6,439 nt of DNA from Candidatus Zambryskiibacteriota bacterium. GTDB taxonomy: Bacteria > Patescibacteriota > Minisyncoccia > Phycocordibacterales > Zambryskibacteraceae. Positions 1 to 5,120 of the stretch are shown here, one piece after another. The translations under genes were made by a program, and so were the position numbers. The stretch spans positions 1-6,439 of the forward strand of contig JANLIM010000010.1 in NCBI GenBank assembly GCA_024654145.1, in the 5' to 3' direction. Positions within the stretch are counted from its first letter, which is position 1. Every line of letters begins with the position of its first letter. The notes beneath the pieces were generated by a model, which had not been told where the DNA came from, ran no database searches, and saw nothing but the letters and a program-made list of their open reading frames with translations.

Positions 1-10
1 CACATCCAAG

Positions 11-56
11 AAATGAAAAAGTCCTCAGCCAGTACTGGCTGAGGACTTTTTCATTT
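11..56. terminator. Bidirectional intrinsic terminator
   Basis: A perfect inverted repeat with 23-base arms is centred on AGTACT. The GC-rich core GTCCTCAGCC / GGCTGAGGAC is flanked by A-runs on one side and T-runs on the other, so either strand makes a stem followed by a U-tract. It lies just past the stop of the leftward holin-like gene and would end that operon. The symmetry suggests it also serves a rightward gene ending before this window. Confidence 0.9.
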
Positions 57-71
57 TCATCACTCTGATTA

Positions 72-407
72 TTAATCCTGGATTTTCTTAAGTACTGCAG
101 ATACAAGAGCAAGAACAATACCGAAGAGGAGCGCCCACCAGAAACCTGCAACTGATACACCTGGTACAACTGCTGCCGCAAGCATAATGAGAATCGTGTT
201 CAACACCAGTGCAAACAGCCCCAAAGTAACGACAGAGAGAGGAAGTGTCAGCGCGATAAGCACGGGTCGGATAAATGTGTTAATGATGGCGAGCACTATT
301 GCAAGCACTAAAGCCGGGATAATACCCGCCACTGTAATGCCAGGCAAAATGTATGCTGCTATCAGTATTGCCAGAGCCGATAAGGCCCAATAAATTATTG
401 TATTCAT
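72..407 (-). CDS. Phage holin family IV / YvlD-like four-TM membrane protein
   Basis: A 111-aa, almost wholly hydrophobic protein with about four membrane helices (roughly residues 5-22, 29-46, 55-80 and 88-106). The block N-x-F-I-R-P-V-L-x-x-L-T-L-P-L at residues 43-57, then T-L-G-L-F at 61-65, V-P-G at 81-83 and G-F-W-W-A-L at 88-93, is the pattern of the PF04020 family (mycobacterial four-TMS holin superfamily IV, B. subtilis YvlD). Length is usual for the family. Despite the name, most chromosomal members have no proven lytic role, so inner-membrane protein of unknown function is the safe reading. I start at ATG 407. A TTG at 425 would add six residues but has no Shine-Dalgarno before it, whereas GAGG at 420-423 precedes the ATG by a rather long 12 bases. 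The gene follows the CAP-domain gene by 54 bases on the same strand with no terminator between, so co-transcription is likely. Confidence 0.88.
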   Translation of the reverse strand: MNTIIYWALSALAILIAAYILPGITVAGIIPALVLAIVLAIINTFIRPVLIALTLPLSVVTLGLFALVLNTILIMLAAAVVPGVSVAGFWWALLFGIVLALVSAVLKKIQD

Positions 408-461
408 GGTTCTATTGTACCTCAAGCGCGGCAGATTCGAATAGCAGTCGAGGCTCGCTTT

Positions 462-977
462 CTAATCCGCGAAGTTCTGTGTAAACATCTTTCCATACAC
501 TCCCCCGTCCACTACCCCTATACCAATACGACCAAATTTCGGATCAAGGATATTTCTTTTATGTCCCGGGGAATCCATGAGGCCTTCGTGTGCTCTTTCA
601 ACACTTTTTGTCAGAGCTAGATTTTCTCCCGCACGCGCGAAATCCACTTCCCCTTCTAGCATTCGATGCACGGCATTTTCTCCATCAGGATTTTCGTGAG
701 CAAAGTACTGCCTCTCCCACATATCATGTGAATGCTTCCTTGCTACTTCAATCAATCCTTCATCCATCACCAGTTCACTAACTCCAGCCTTACGACGTTC
801 CGTATTTACCGACTCAAGCATCTTTTTCTCGCTCACCTCATCCACTCTAAGCTCTTCTGGAGTAAAAGGGAGTGTTATGCTCTCCTGACTATCACTCTCA
901 ATATGAATAATCGGCTCACCCGCAATAGGAGAAAAAAGCGACGCAGCAAACAAGAGAACTAAAAGAATGATAGGCAT
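462..977 (-). CDS. Secreted CAP (SCP/PR1/YkwD-type) domain protein
   Basis: A 171-aa protein with a hydrophobic N-terminal segment (about residues 3-19, ending near S-P-I-A-G) read as a signal peptide or membrane anchor. A short acidic linker follows, then one CAP domain at about 53-170. CAP marks are A-R-K-H-S-H-D-M at 79-86, Y-F-A-H-E-N-P-D-G at 91-99, A-G-E-N-L-A at 116-121, D-S-P-G-H-K-R-N-I-L at 135-144 and G-I-G-V near 152. The cavity residues His82, Glu118 and His139 are present, as in YkwD-like bacterial members. The family is extracellular; bacterial roles are poorly defined (ligand binding, proposed protease or adhesin roles). The signal peptide is odd in lacking a basic residue at its start, yet no upstream in-frame start exists before a TAG stop. 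No Shine-Dalgarno is visible before ATG 977; a weak -10-like TAAGAAT lies on the minus strand at 1010-1004. It is the first gene of a leftward pair. Confidence 0.93.
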   Translation of the reverse strand: MPIILLVLLFAASLFSPIAGEPIIHIESDSQESITLPFTPEELRVDEVSEKKMLESVNTERRKAGVSELVMDEGLIEVARKHSHDMWERQYFAHENPDGENAVHRMLEGEVDFARAGENLALTKSVERAHEGLMDSPGHKRNILDPKFGRIGIGVVDGGVYGKMFTQNFAD

Positions 978-1018
978 AGATTGTAAGACGAGACTGAGAG
1001 CCTATTCTTATGTGCTAG

Positions 1019-1085
1019 ACCCCCACACCTACTTTTGACGCCGCGCTTTGCGCAATTCTACTAGCGTAAAAGTAGGTGTGGGGGT
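1019..1085. repeat. Long inverted repeat between divergent genes
   Basis: Perfect 18-base arms at 1019-1036 (ACCCCCACACCTACTTTT) and 1068-1085 enclose 31 bases. After a one-base bulge at G1037 the stem continues with ACGC 1038-1041 against GCGT 1064-1067, and CTAG at 1015-1018 can pair with CTAG at 1089-1092 across a three-base bulge. A second small hairpin, GCGC-TTT-GCGC, sits in the loop at 1043-1053. No T-tract follows on either strand, so it does not read as an ordinary terminator. It fills the gap between the leftward CAP gene and rightward recG and overlaps any promoters there. It could be an operator, a structured 5' UTR element or a dispersed palindromic repeat. Confidence 0.85.
1035..1062 (+). 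promoter_or_regulatory. Possible recG promoter inside the inverted repeat
   Basis: TTGACG (1035-1040) is separated by 16 bases from TCTACT (1057-1062), a fair -35 and a weak -10. Transcription would start near 1069 and give a leader of about 28 bases. No Shine-Dalgarno precedes the recG ATG. On the opposite strand TAGAAT (1060-1055) is a -10-like match for the leftward operon, but without a good -35. Confidence 0.3.
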
Positions 1086-1096
1086 AGACTAGCGAC

Positions 1097-3268
1097 ATGA
1101 ATTTAAGTGATAGGTTATCGGAAACCTTTCGTATCCAGCTCGATCAGGTCAAGGCACTTAAAAAGCTTGGACTAGAGACAGTCGAGGATCTCCTCTACCA
1201 CTTCCCCCGCTCATACGGCGACACAGCAGATATCACGAGCATAAGCGAGCTCAAGAAAGGCGAGAGCGCTGTCGTCTTCGGCACTATCACTGGGCTCAAA
1301 ACGAAGAAAGGTTTCCGTAGTCGCATACCAATGGCAGAAGGAGTACTTGAAGACGCGACCGGGCGCATAAAAATTATTTGGTTCCACCAGGCCTACCTTG
1401 CCAAAATGATCGCAGAAGGTGCGCAAGTACGTGTCGAAGGTAAAGTCTCGCAGAAAAAGCCTGGGACAGATGGACTCCCCGGTCCGCTCTACTTCTCCAA
1501 CCCCAAAATTGAACCAGTCCCTGATTTGTTTTCGCAAGGAAAAGCTCATACGCTCTACCCTATTTATCCCGAGACAAGAGGTCTAACCTCCAACTGGATC
1601 TACCACGCCTTGCAAAAAGTCATGTCAAGGACGGTCCTTGACACTTTGGTCGACCCAATACCTGAGGAAATATTAAAAACTTATAAGCTTCCGAACTTAA
1701 GGACATCCCTAGTCTGGATCCACACTCCCAAGAAGCTTTCCGACGCAGAAGTGGCACGTAAGCGCTTCGCTTTTGAAGAAATTTTCTTCATTCAATTAGA
1801 AAGACAGAGGGCTCGGGCTGAATCCAAAACACAGGCGGCTTTTGTCATAGACAAAACAGCAAAGGATGTAGAACCATTTGTAAAAAGATTTCCATTTACG
1901 GCGACTGACGCTCAAAAGAGAGCAATTGAGCACATCCTAGATGATTTCAAAAAGGGCTTCCCCATGAGCCGACTTCTCGAAGGTGACGTTGGCTCTGGTA
2001 AAACCGCTGTTGCAGCCGTAGCTGCTTATGCAGTAGCTACAAGTAAGCCCAAAGGTCAGAACTTCGGCACTCTCCAAACAGCTTACATGGCTCCGACGGA
2101 AATATTGGCCCAGCAGCATTTCGAATCATTCATAAAATATTTCTCACACCTGCCTATCAACATCGGACTTATCACCGGGAGTGGGTGCAGGAAGTTCCCT
2201 TCCAAAGTTAATCCTACCGGCTGGACAAACATTTCTCGTTCGCAACTTTTAAAGTGGGTAGTCAATGGCGAGATCACCGTGCTCATAGGTACACACGCGC
2301 TTATACAAAAAAGCGTGAAGTTCAAACACCTTGCTCTGGCGATCGTAGACGAACAACACCGCTTCGGCACGGCGCAGAGACAGAAGCTTGTAAACAAGCA
2401 CGAAGTCATTCCGCATTTGCTCTCTATGACAGCCACTCCTATCCCTCGCACTCTCGCCCTCACTCTCTATGGTGACCTTGATCTCACTCTCCTCGACGAA
2501 ATGCCTCTAGGTAGGAAAAAGATTATTACTGAAATCGTAACGCCTGAAAAAAGAAATGATGCATACGAAGAAATCAGAAGAGAGATGAGAGCCGGTAGGC
2601 AAATGTACGTTATCTGCCCACGTATCAATGAACCCGATCCAGAAAAGGAAATGGCCGTAATCGCAAAGTCAGTCAAGGCAGAAGCCGAGAGATTGAAAAA
2701 AGAAGTTTTTCCTGAATATAAGATAGGAATCCTTCATAGCAAAATGCCTGCCCGCCAATCCGGTGGCGGGACTCCGAGTAAAGAACAAGTGATGGAAGAC
2801 TTTATTAATAAAAAAATAGATATCCTCGTAGCTACATCTGTTGTGGAAGTGGGGGTTAATGTCGAGAATGCTTCACTTATCATCATTGAAGGTGCTGAGA
2901 GGTTCGGGCTCTCCCAGCTTCACCAGCTTCGCGGCCGAGTACTGCGTGGCACACATCAGCCATACTGCTTTGTTTTTGCCGAATCTAAATCTGATAAAAC
3001 TATCGAAAGGCTCAAGGCGCTCCAAACAGCAAAAAATGGCTTTGAACTCGCTGAATTCGACCTCACTCAACGTGGAGCAGGAATGCTTACGGGAACAAAA
3101 CAGTGGGGCATCTCAGACCTAGGTATGGAAGCGGTCAAAAATATCAAAATGATCGAAGCTGCCCGCACCGAAGCGACAAAGATAATTGAAAGTGACCCAG
3201 CGCTCGAGAAGCACCCACTTCTTAAAGCCAGACTCGAGGATTCCGCCTCTCAAATACATTTTGAATAA
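1097..3268 (+). CDS. recG: ATP-dependent DNA helicase RecG
   Basis: A 723-aa superfamily-2 double-stranded DNA translocase that regresses stalled forks and branch-migrates Holliday junctions; E. coli RecG is 693 aa. The N-terminal wedge/OB region spans about residues 1-230. Helicase motifs are in order: Walker A G-D-V-G-S-G-K-T 296-303, A-P-T-E-I-L-A 332-338, G-T-H-A-L-I-Q 398-404, DEQH box 418-421, S-M-T-A-T-P-I-P-R-T 443-452, A-T-S-V-V-E-V-G-V-N-V 579-589, Q-L-H-Q-L-R-G-R-V-L-R-G 607-618, and the RecG-specific R-G-A-G-M-L-T-G-T-K-Q stretch at 659-669. Extra loops relative to E. coli lie at about 315-327 and 361-390; I associate these with Parcubacterial RecG. Two oddities: Leu616 replaces the usual glycine of Q-L-R-G-R-V-G-R-G, and residues 552-559 (A-R-Q-S-G-G-G-T) are encoded by a DNA palindrome with no counterpart in E. 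coli RecG. The start is the ATG giving the full wedge domain; no Shine-Dalgarno is visible. Confidence 0.97.
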   Translation: MNLSDRLSETFRIQLDQVKALKKLGLETVEDLLYHFPRSYGDTADITSISELKKGESAVVFGTITGLKTKKGFRSRIPMAEGVLEDATGRIKIIWFHQAYLAKMIAEGAQVRVEGKVSQKKPGTDGLPGPLYFSNPKIEPVPDLFSQGKAHTLYPIYPETRGLTSNWIYHALQKVMSRTVLDTLVDPIPEEILKTYKLPNLRTSLVWIHTPKKLSDAEVARKRFAFEEIFFIQLERQRARAESKTQAAFVIDKTAKDVEPFVKRFPFTATDAQKRAIEHILDDFKKGFPMSRLLEGDVGSGKTAVAAVAAYAVATSKPKGQNFGTLQTAYMAPTEILAQQHFESFIKYFSHLPINIGLITGSGCRKFPSKVNPTGWTNISRSQLLKWVVNGEITVLIGTHALIQKSVKFKHLALAIVDEQHRFGTAQRQKLVNKHEVIPHLLSMTATPIPRTLALTLYGDLDLTLLDEMPLGRKKIITEIVTPEKRNDAYEEIRREMRAGRQMYVICPRINEPDPEKEMAVIAKSVKAEAERLKKEVFPEYKIGILHSKMPARQSGGGTPSKEQVMEDFINKKIDILVATSVVEVGVNVENASLIIIEGAERFGLSQLHQLRGRVLRGTHQPYCFVFAESKSDKTIERLKALQTAKNGFELAEFDLTQRGAGMLTGTKQWGISDLGMEAVKNIKMIEAARTEATKIIESDPALEKHPLLKARLEDSASQIHFE
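2751..2770. repeat. In-frame palindrome inside recG
   Basis: CCCGCCA (2751-2757) and TGGCGGG (2764-2770) form a perfect 7-bp stem with a six-base loop, ATCCGG. Its reading frame supplies most of the extra A-R-Q-S-G-G-G-T segment between the H-S-K-M motif and helicase motif V. By my alignment with E. coli RecG this gap is seven residues longer here. It resembles palindromic elements that insert in frame into genes, such as the Rickettsia RPEs; the identity is unproven. Confidence 0.6.
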
Positions 3269-3272
3269 AAAC

Positions 3273-3301
3273 TTGACAACAATCTCTAGGTTATGCAGAG
3301 T
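3273..3301 (+). promoter_or_regulatory. Promoter of the 226-aa gene
   Basis: A consensus -35, TTGACA (3273-3278), begins four bases after the recG stop. At 17 bases' distance lies CAGAGT (3296-3301), a weak -10 preceded by TTATG. The -35 is strong and the -10 uncertain. With no terminator after recG, read-through is also possible. Confidence 0.5.
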
Positions 3302-3422
3302 AAGAGGTACTAGGCATTCCGCTTAGTTAGGCTCTACCGTTCTCCTAAATTACAGGCTACGGCACTGGATTAAAAGAGAATAGGAATGCAGCCGGCTCCT
3401 ACGGGGGCAAAAGGATAGAGTA
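3302..3422 (+). promoter_or_regulatory. Long, possibly folded 5' leader
   Basis: About 120 bases separate the promoter from ATG 3423, long for this compact window. GCATTCC (3314-3320) pairs perfectly with GGAATGC (3383-3389), and inside it TTCTC (3340-3344) pairs with GAGAA (3376-3380). A G-rich stretch (3403-3407) follows, then the Shine-Dalgarno AAGGA (3411-3415), seven bases before the ATG. I recognise no known riboswitch class; the pairings are short and may be chance. Confidence 0.35.
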
Positions 3423-4103
3423 ATGTTCTTTGAAACTATCGTGTGGGTCCTGGAGTTCCTTACGGAACACTGGATCAAGATTCTGCTTTCTGTCCTGACA
3501 ATCCTCGGTGCTCGTTCGGTGTACAAGGAAAGGCGCCGACGGAACGTGAGATGTGCCCGCATGGAAGCAGAGCGGCTACGTCTGCAGCAAGTCTTGGCAG
3601 AGAATGCCCGCCGAGCATTTCTGCGAGAGATTCGCTTCACCGTATCCCCGCCAAAGCTCTACTTCAACACCGTAAACGGCGTCACAGCTGTGCTTCGGGA
3701 AAACGACTACGTCAAAACGAGGAAACTCACGTACGATACACGGCTAGACGGCAAGTGGACGGAAGCAAAGGTGCTTGTTCCTGCCAAGAACACGTTTGTC
3801 TTCGCCACCGAGCAAGGACGCGCAGTGATCACCCACAATACTGGTGGAAACTACACTGAAAGATACCAAGTGGTTGGTTACCCGTCTCAACTCCATGAAG
3901 TAGCGAAGCGTATCGGAGCGTCCTTGATAAGGGACGAGAGGATTTTCGTTCCATGGGTCAACGAGTCGATACTGCACTTCAACGAGCAAAATCGGCTGAT
4001 ACAGGATCCGTCGATGGAAGTACACCGGAACCTGTTTCATCATCTGATTGAGCTACAGGCTCCGGAAGAACTCCAACCGTTGCCTGAATATCACCGCTTC
4101 TAA
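3423..4103 (+). CDS. Orphan membrane-anchored protein, 226 aa
   Basis: I do not recognise this family. Residues 1-30 are hydrophobic, with one likely membrane helix at about 17-31, and no signal-peptidase site is obvious. It is followed by a strongly basic, probably helical stretch (K-E-R-R-R-R at 35-40, then Arg- and Glu-rich to about 70). By the positive-inside rule this points to a short outside N-terminus and a cytoplasmic body. The remainder (about 71-226) is a mixed alpha/beta-like soluble region with no cysteine and no catalytic motif I can name; T-H-N-T-G-G-N-Y at 137-144 and F-V-P-W-V-N at 175-180 stand out. The start is well supported by AAGGA seven bases upstream. The gene has its own -35, a long leader and a strong terminator, so it looks monocistronic. 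It could be a lineage-restricted Patescibacterial protein. Confidence 0.8.
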   Translation: MFFETIVWVLEFLTEHWIKILLSVLTILGARSVYKERRRRNVRCARMEAERLRLQQVLAENARRAFLREIRFTVSPPKLYFNTVNGVTAVLRENDYVKTRKLTYDTRLDGKWTEAKVLVPAKNTFVFATEQGRAVITHNTGGNYTERYQVVGYPSQLHEVAKRIGASLIRDERIFVPWVNESILHFNEQNRLIQDPSMEVHRNLFHHLIELQAPEELQPLPEYHRF

Positions 4104-4123
4104 ACCCTTGCATTCGTGAGGCA

Positions 4124-4142
4124 AACTCGAGTCCTTCGAGTT
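4124..4142 (+). repeat. Small hairpin ahead of the terminator
   Basis: AACTCGA (4124-4130) and TCGAGTT (4136-4142) make a perfect 7-bp stem with a five-base loop, ending two bases before the terminator stem. In RNA the two could stack. It has no T-tract of its own. Confidence 0.6.
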
Positions 4143-4144
4143 CT

Positions 4145-4180
4145 GCGGCCAGCCCCACAAGGCTGGCCGCTTTCTATTTA
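4145..4180 (+). terminator. Intrinsic terminator of the 226-aa gene
   Basis: GCGGCCAGCC (4145-4154) and GGCTGGCCGC (4161-4170) form a perfect 10-bp stem with a CCACAA loop, followed by the T-rich TTTCTATTTA. It lies 41 bases after the stop at 4103. Confidence 0.9.
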
Positions 4181-4208
4181 TTTAAAGACTCACACAATAG
4201 ATAGCTTG

Positions 4209-4249
4209 AAGGGGGACGCGCAGTGCTGCGCGTCCCCCTTAATTTTTTT
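4209..4249 (+). terminator. Second, very strong intrinsic terminator
   Basis: AAGGGGGACGCGCAG (4209-4223) pairs perfectly with 4226-4240 (15 bp, tight loop), followed by AA and seven T residues (4243-4249). It is only about 40 bases beyond the previous terminator, with no gene or convincing promoter between. The opposite strand lacks a T-tract, so it acts rightward: a tandem back-up terminator, or the end of an unseen short transcript. Confidence 0.88.
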
Positions 4250-4538
4250 GTGCCTAACTACATCATCTGCCAGTGCCCACGAGTGGGCTTGGGCGATGTC
4301 GAACGACGAGAGAGAAGCGACTGGTTCCTCCTGGCAGCCGCGTCTTCAGGGAAAACTGAGCTGGAAGGCTGAAGCGTATGCTGGAGCGATGTGCGTACCA
4401 GAGACGCAATGACAGTCAAGCCGAGGAACGGATCGTGTGATCCGCAAGGAACATTGCCCGAAAATACTCGTGTATTCATCTTCTGAAGGCCTCCCTCAAT
4501 AATATTACCAACAAACACTAGAGCAGCAAGCCCCAAAC
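4250..4538. other. Gene-poor 290-base stretch with small hairpins
   Basis: No rightward gene is credible here. Several short perfect stems occur: GCCCAC/GTGGGC (4275-4288), inside a wider ACATC/GATGT pair (4260-4264 and 4295-4299); CTTCAG/CTGAAG (4344-4349 and 4369-4374); and CGGATC-GTGT-GATCCG (4429-4444). On the minus strand one frame stays open throughout. Its ATG at 4479 has GGGAGG at 4495-4490, ten bases upstream, and would encode 73 aa ending at 4258, rich in Ser, Arg and Pro and resembling no family I know. A structured RNA, a decayed gene or a short leftward orphan gene are all possible. Confidence 0.4.
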
Positions 4539-4566
4539 TTGAATAACTGTGTAGAACTGATATATT
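4539..4566 (+). promoter_or_regulatory. Promoter of the zinc-protein gene
   Basis: TTGAAT (4539-4544), a 16-base spacer and TATATT (4561-4566). The -10 is preceded by TGA, making an extended -10 (TGnTATATT). The expected start is near 4573, about 20 bases before the ATG. The ten bases CTGATATATT recur exactly in front of the tRNA. Confidence 0.7.
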
Positions 4567-4593
4567 CGCTCTAGAAAGTGAGGTTTCGAAAAT

Positions 4594-4929
4594 ATGAGAA
4601 TCACTTCCGTAACGGTAAAGGACTTGCGCCCGGGAGAGCTGGAGGTCTCCGACTGCTCTCACGAGCAAAGGCTCTACAAATGCGGACACGTCGGAGCAGC
4701 CAGATTCGTAGTCATCTTCTACGACATCCAGACCAAGGAGATCGACCAGGAAGAAGACTGCGCGGATTGCGTACGAGCCATGGTTTCTAAAGACCTGGTC
4801 AGATGCGGGCATTGTGGAGAAGTCTTCGAACACACTACTTCTCCACAAGTATTCGGCATCATGAGCATGCGACACTTGGAAAGGTGTATCCAGGTACCTT
4901 TCCTGAGTTTCAGAACCACCGTTCATTAA
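4594..4929 (+). CDS. Small Cys/His-rich probable zinc-binding protein, 111 aa
   Basis: Paired metal-ligand motifs are visible: C-G-H at 30-32, C-A-D-C at 56-59, C-G-H-C at 71-74 and H-L-E-R-C at 94-98, with Cys21 and His23 in addition. A natural grouping is two zinc sites: Cys30/His32 with Cys56/Cys59, and Cys71/Cys74 with His94/Cys98, the second resembling a stretched C2HC finger. No enzymatic motif is seen. Similar small proteins with K-C-G-H, C-x2-C and C-x2-C marks are, from memory, common among unannotated Patescibacterial proteins; nucleic-acid or protein binding would be a guess. GAGG at 4580-4583 lies ten bases before ATG 4594, a promoter sits just upstream, and a strong terminator begins five bases after the stop, so this is a compact single-gene unit. 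A longer minus-strand frame (4926-4258) covers it, but lacks a Shine-Dalgarno and any recognisable family feature. Confidence 0.8.
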   Translation: MRITSVTVKDLRPGELEVSDCSHEQRLYKCGHVGAARFVVIFYDIQTKEIDQEEDCADCVRAMVSKDLVRCGHCGEVFEHTTSPQVFGIMSMRHLERCIQVPFLSFRTTVH

Positions 4930-4933
4930 GATA

Positions 4934-4974
4934 CGCCCCGCCGAGAGATCACTCTCGGCGGGGCGATTCGTTTT
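4934..4974 (+). terminator. Intrinsic terminator of the zinc-protein gene
   Basis: CGCCCCGCCGAGAG (4934-4947) pairs perfectly with 4952-4965 (14 bp, ATCA loop). It is followed by ATTCGTTTT, a modest T-tract that runs directly into the tRNA promoter. Confidence 0.88.
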
Positions 4975-4975
4975 C

Positions 4976-4984
4976 TGATATATT
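4976..4984 (+). promoter_or_regulatory. tRNA promoter (extended -10)
   Basis: TGATATATT matches an extended -10 (TGn + TATATT). Transcription would start near 4991, about six bases before the mature tRNA. The -35 position falls in the preceding terminator stem and has no match. Confidence 0.55.
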
Positions 4985-4996
4985 ATGGATATTCAT

Positions 4997-5069
4997 GCGC
5001 GTGTAGCTCAGTCGGTAGAGCGCCGAGCTTATACCTCGGTGGTCCTAGGTTCGAGTCCTAGCACGCGCA
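4997..5069 (+). tRNA. tRNA-Ile, anticodon TAT
   Basis: A complete 73-base cloverleaf: acceptor GCGCGTG (4997-5003) with CACGCGC (5062-5068), T8 A9, D stem GCTC/GAGC (5006-5009 and 5018-5021) with D-loop AGTCGGTA, anticodon stem CCGAG/CTCGG (5023-5027 and 5035-5039), loop CTTATAC with anticodon TAT at 5030-5032, five-base variable loop, T stem CTAGG/CCTAG (5045-5049 and 5057-5061) with loop TTCGAGT. The discriminator is A5069, as expected for isoleucine. CCA is not encoded and must be added enzymatically. It reads AUA directly with UAU, where most bacteria use a CAU anticodon modified to lysidine by TilS. Confidence 0.95.
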
Positions 5070-5092
5070 CAAAATCCAGGGGATTTTGTGCG
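5066..5092 (+). repeat. Hairpin overlapping the tRNA 3' end
   Basis: CGCACAAAATCC (5066-5077) pairs perfectly with GGATTTTGTGCG (5081-5092) around an AGG loop (12 bp). Its left arm uses the last three acceptor-stem bases and the discriminator, so it competes with the mature tRNA fold or abuts it in the precursor. No T-tract follows. Confidence 0.8.
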
Positions 5093-5099
5093 AACCGCA

Positions 5100-5113
5100 G
5101 GCACGACGGTGCC
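5100..5113 (+). repeat. Middle hairpin of the tRNA trailer
   Basis: GGCAC (5100-5104) and GTGCC (5109-5113) form a 5-bp stem with a GACG loop between the two larger trailer hairpins. Confidence 0.5.
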
Positions 5114-5120
5114 GAGGTGG

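Noticed and set aside
1019..1085. Integron attC-like site
   Set aside because: The arms lack the attC core signatures (GTTRRRY / RYYYAAC), the stem is perfect with no extrahelical bases of attC type, and no integrase is present.
2083..2463. 126-codon leftward frame within recG
   Set aside because: It is antisense to conserved helicase motifs, with Cys-rich, family-less composition: a shadow of recG.
3302..3422. Known riboswitch or T-box in the leader
   Set aside because: No signature sequence of a class I know is present, and the stems are short.
3443..3859. 138-codon rightward frame inside the 226-aa gene
   Set aside because: It overlaps a better-supported frame and is rich in Arg, Cys, Ser and His in the manner of a shifted frame; no Shine-Dalgarno is visible.
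4116..4412. 98-codon rightward frame after the 226-aa gene
   Set aside because: It runs through two strong terminators, which a translated gene would not tolerate.
4258..4926. 222-codon leftward open frame over the zinc-protein gene
   Set aside because: Its start has no Shine-Dalgarno and follows a hairpin, its composition (Ser/Arg/Leu) matches no family, and the rightward frame has promoter, Shine-Dalgarno, Cys/His motifs and terminator. Only its 73-codon tail is kept as a question.
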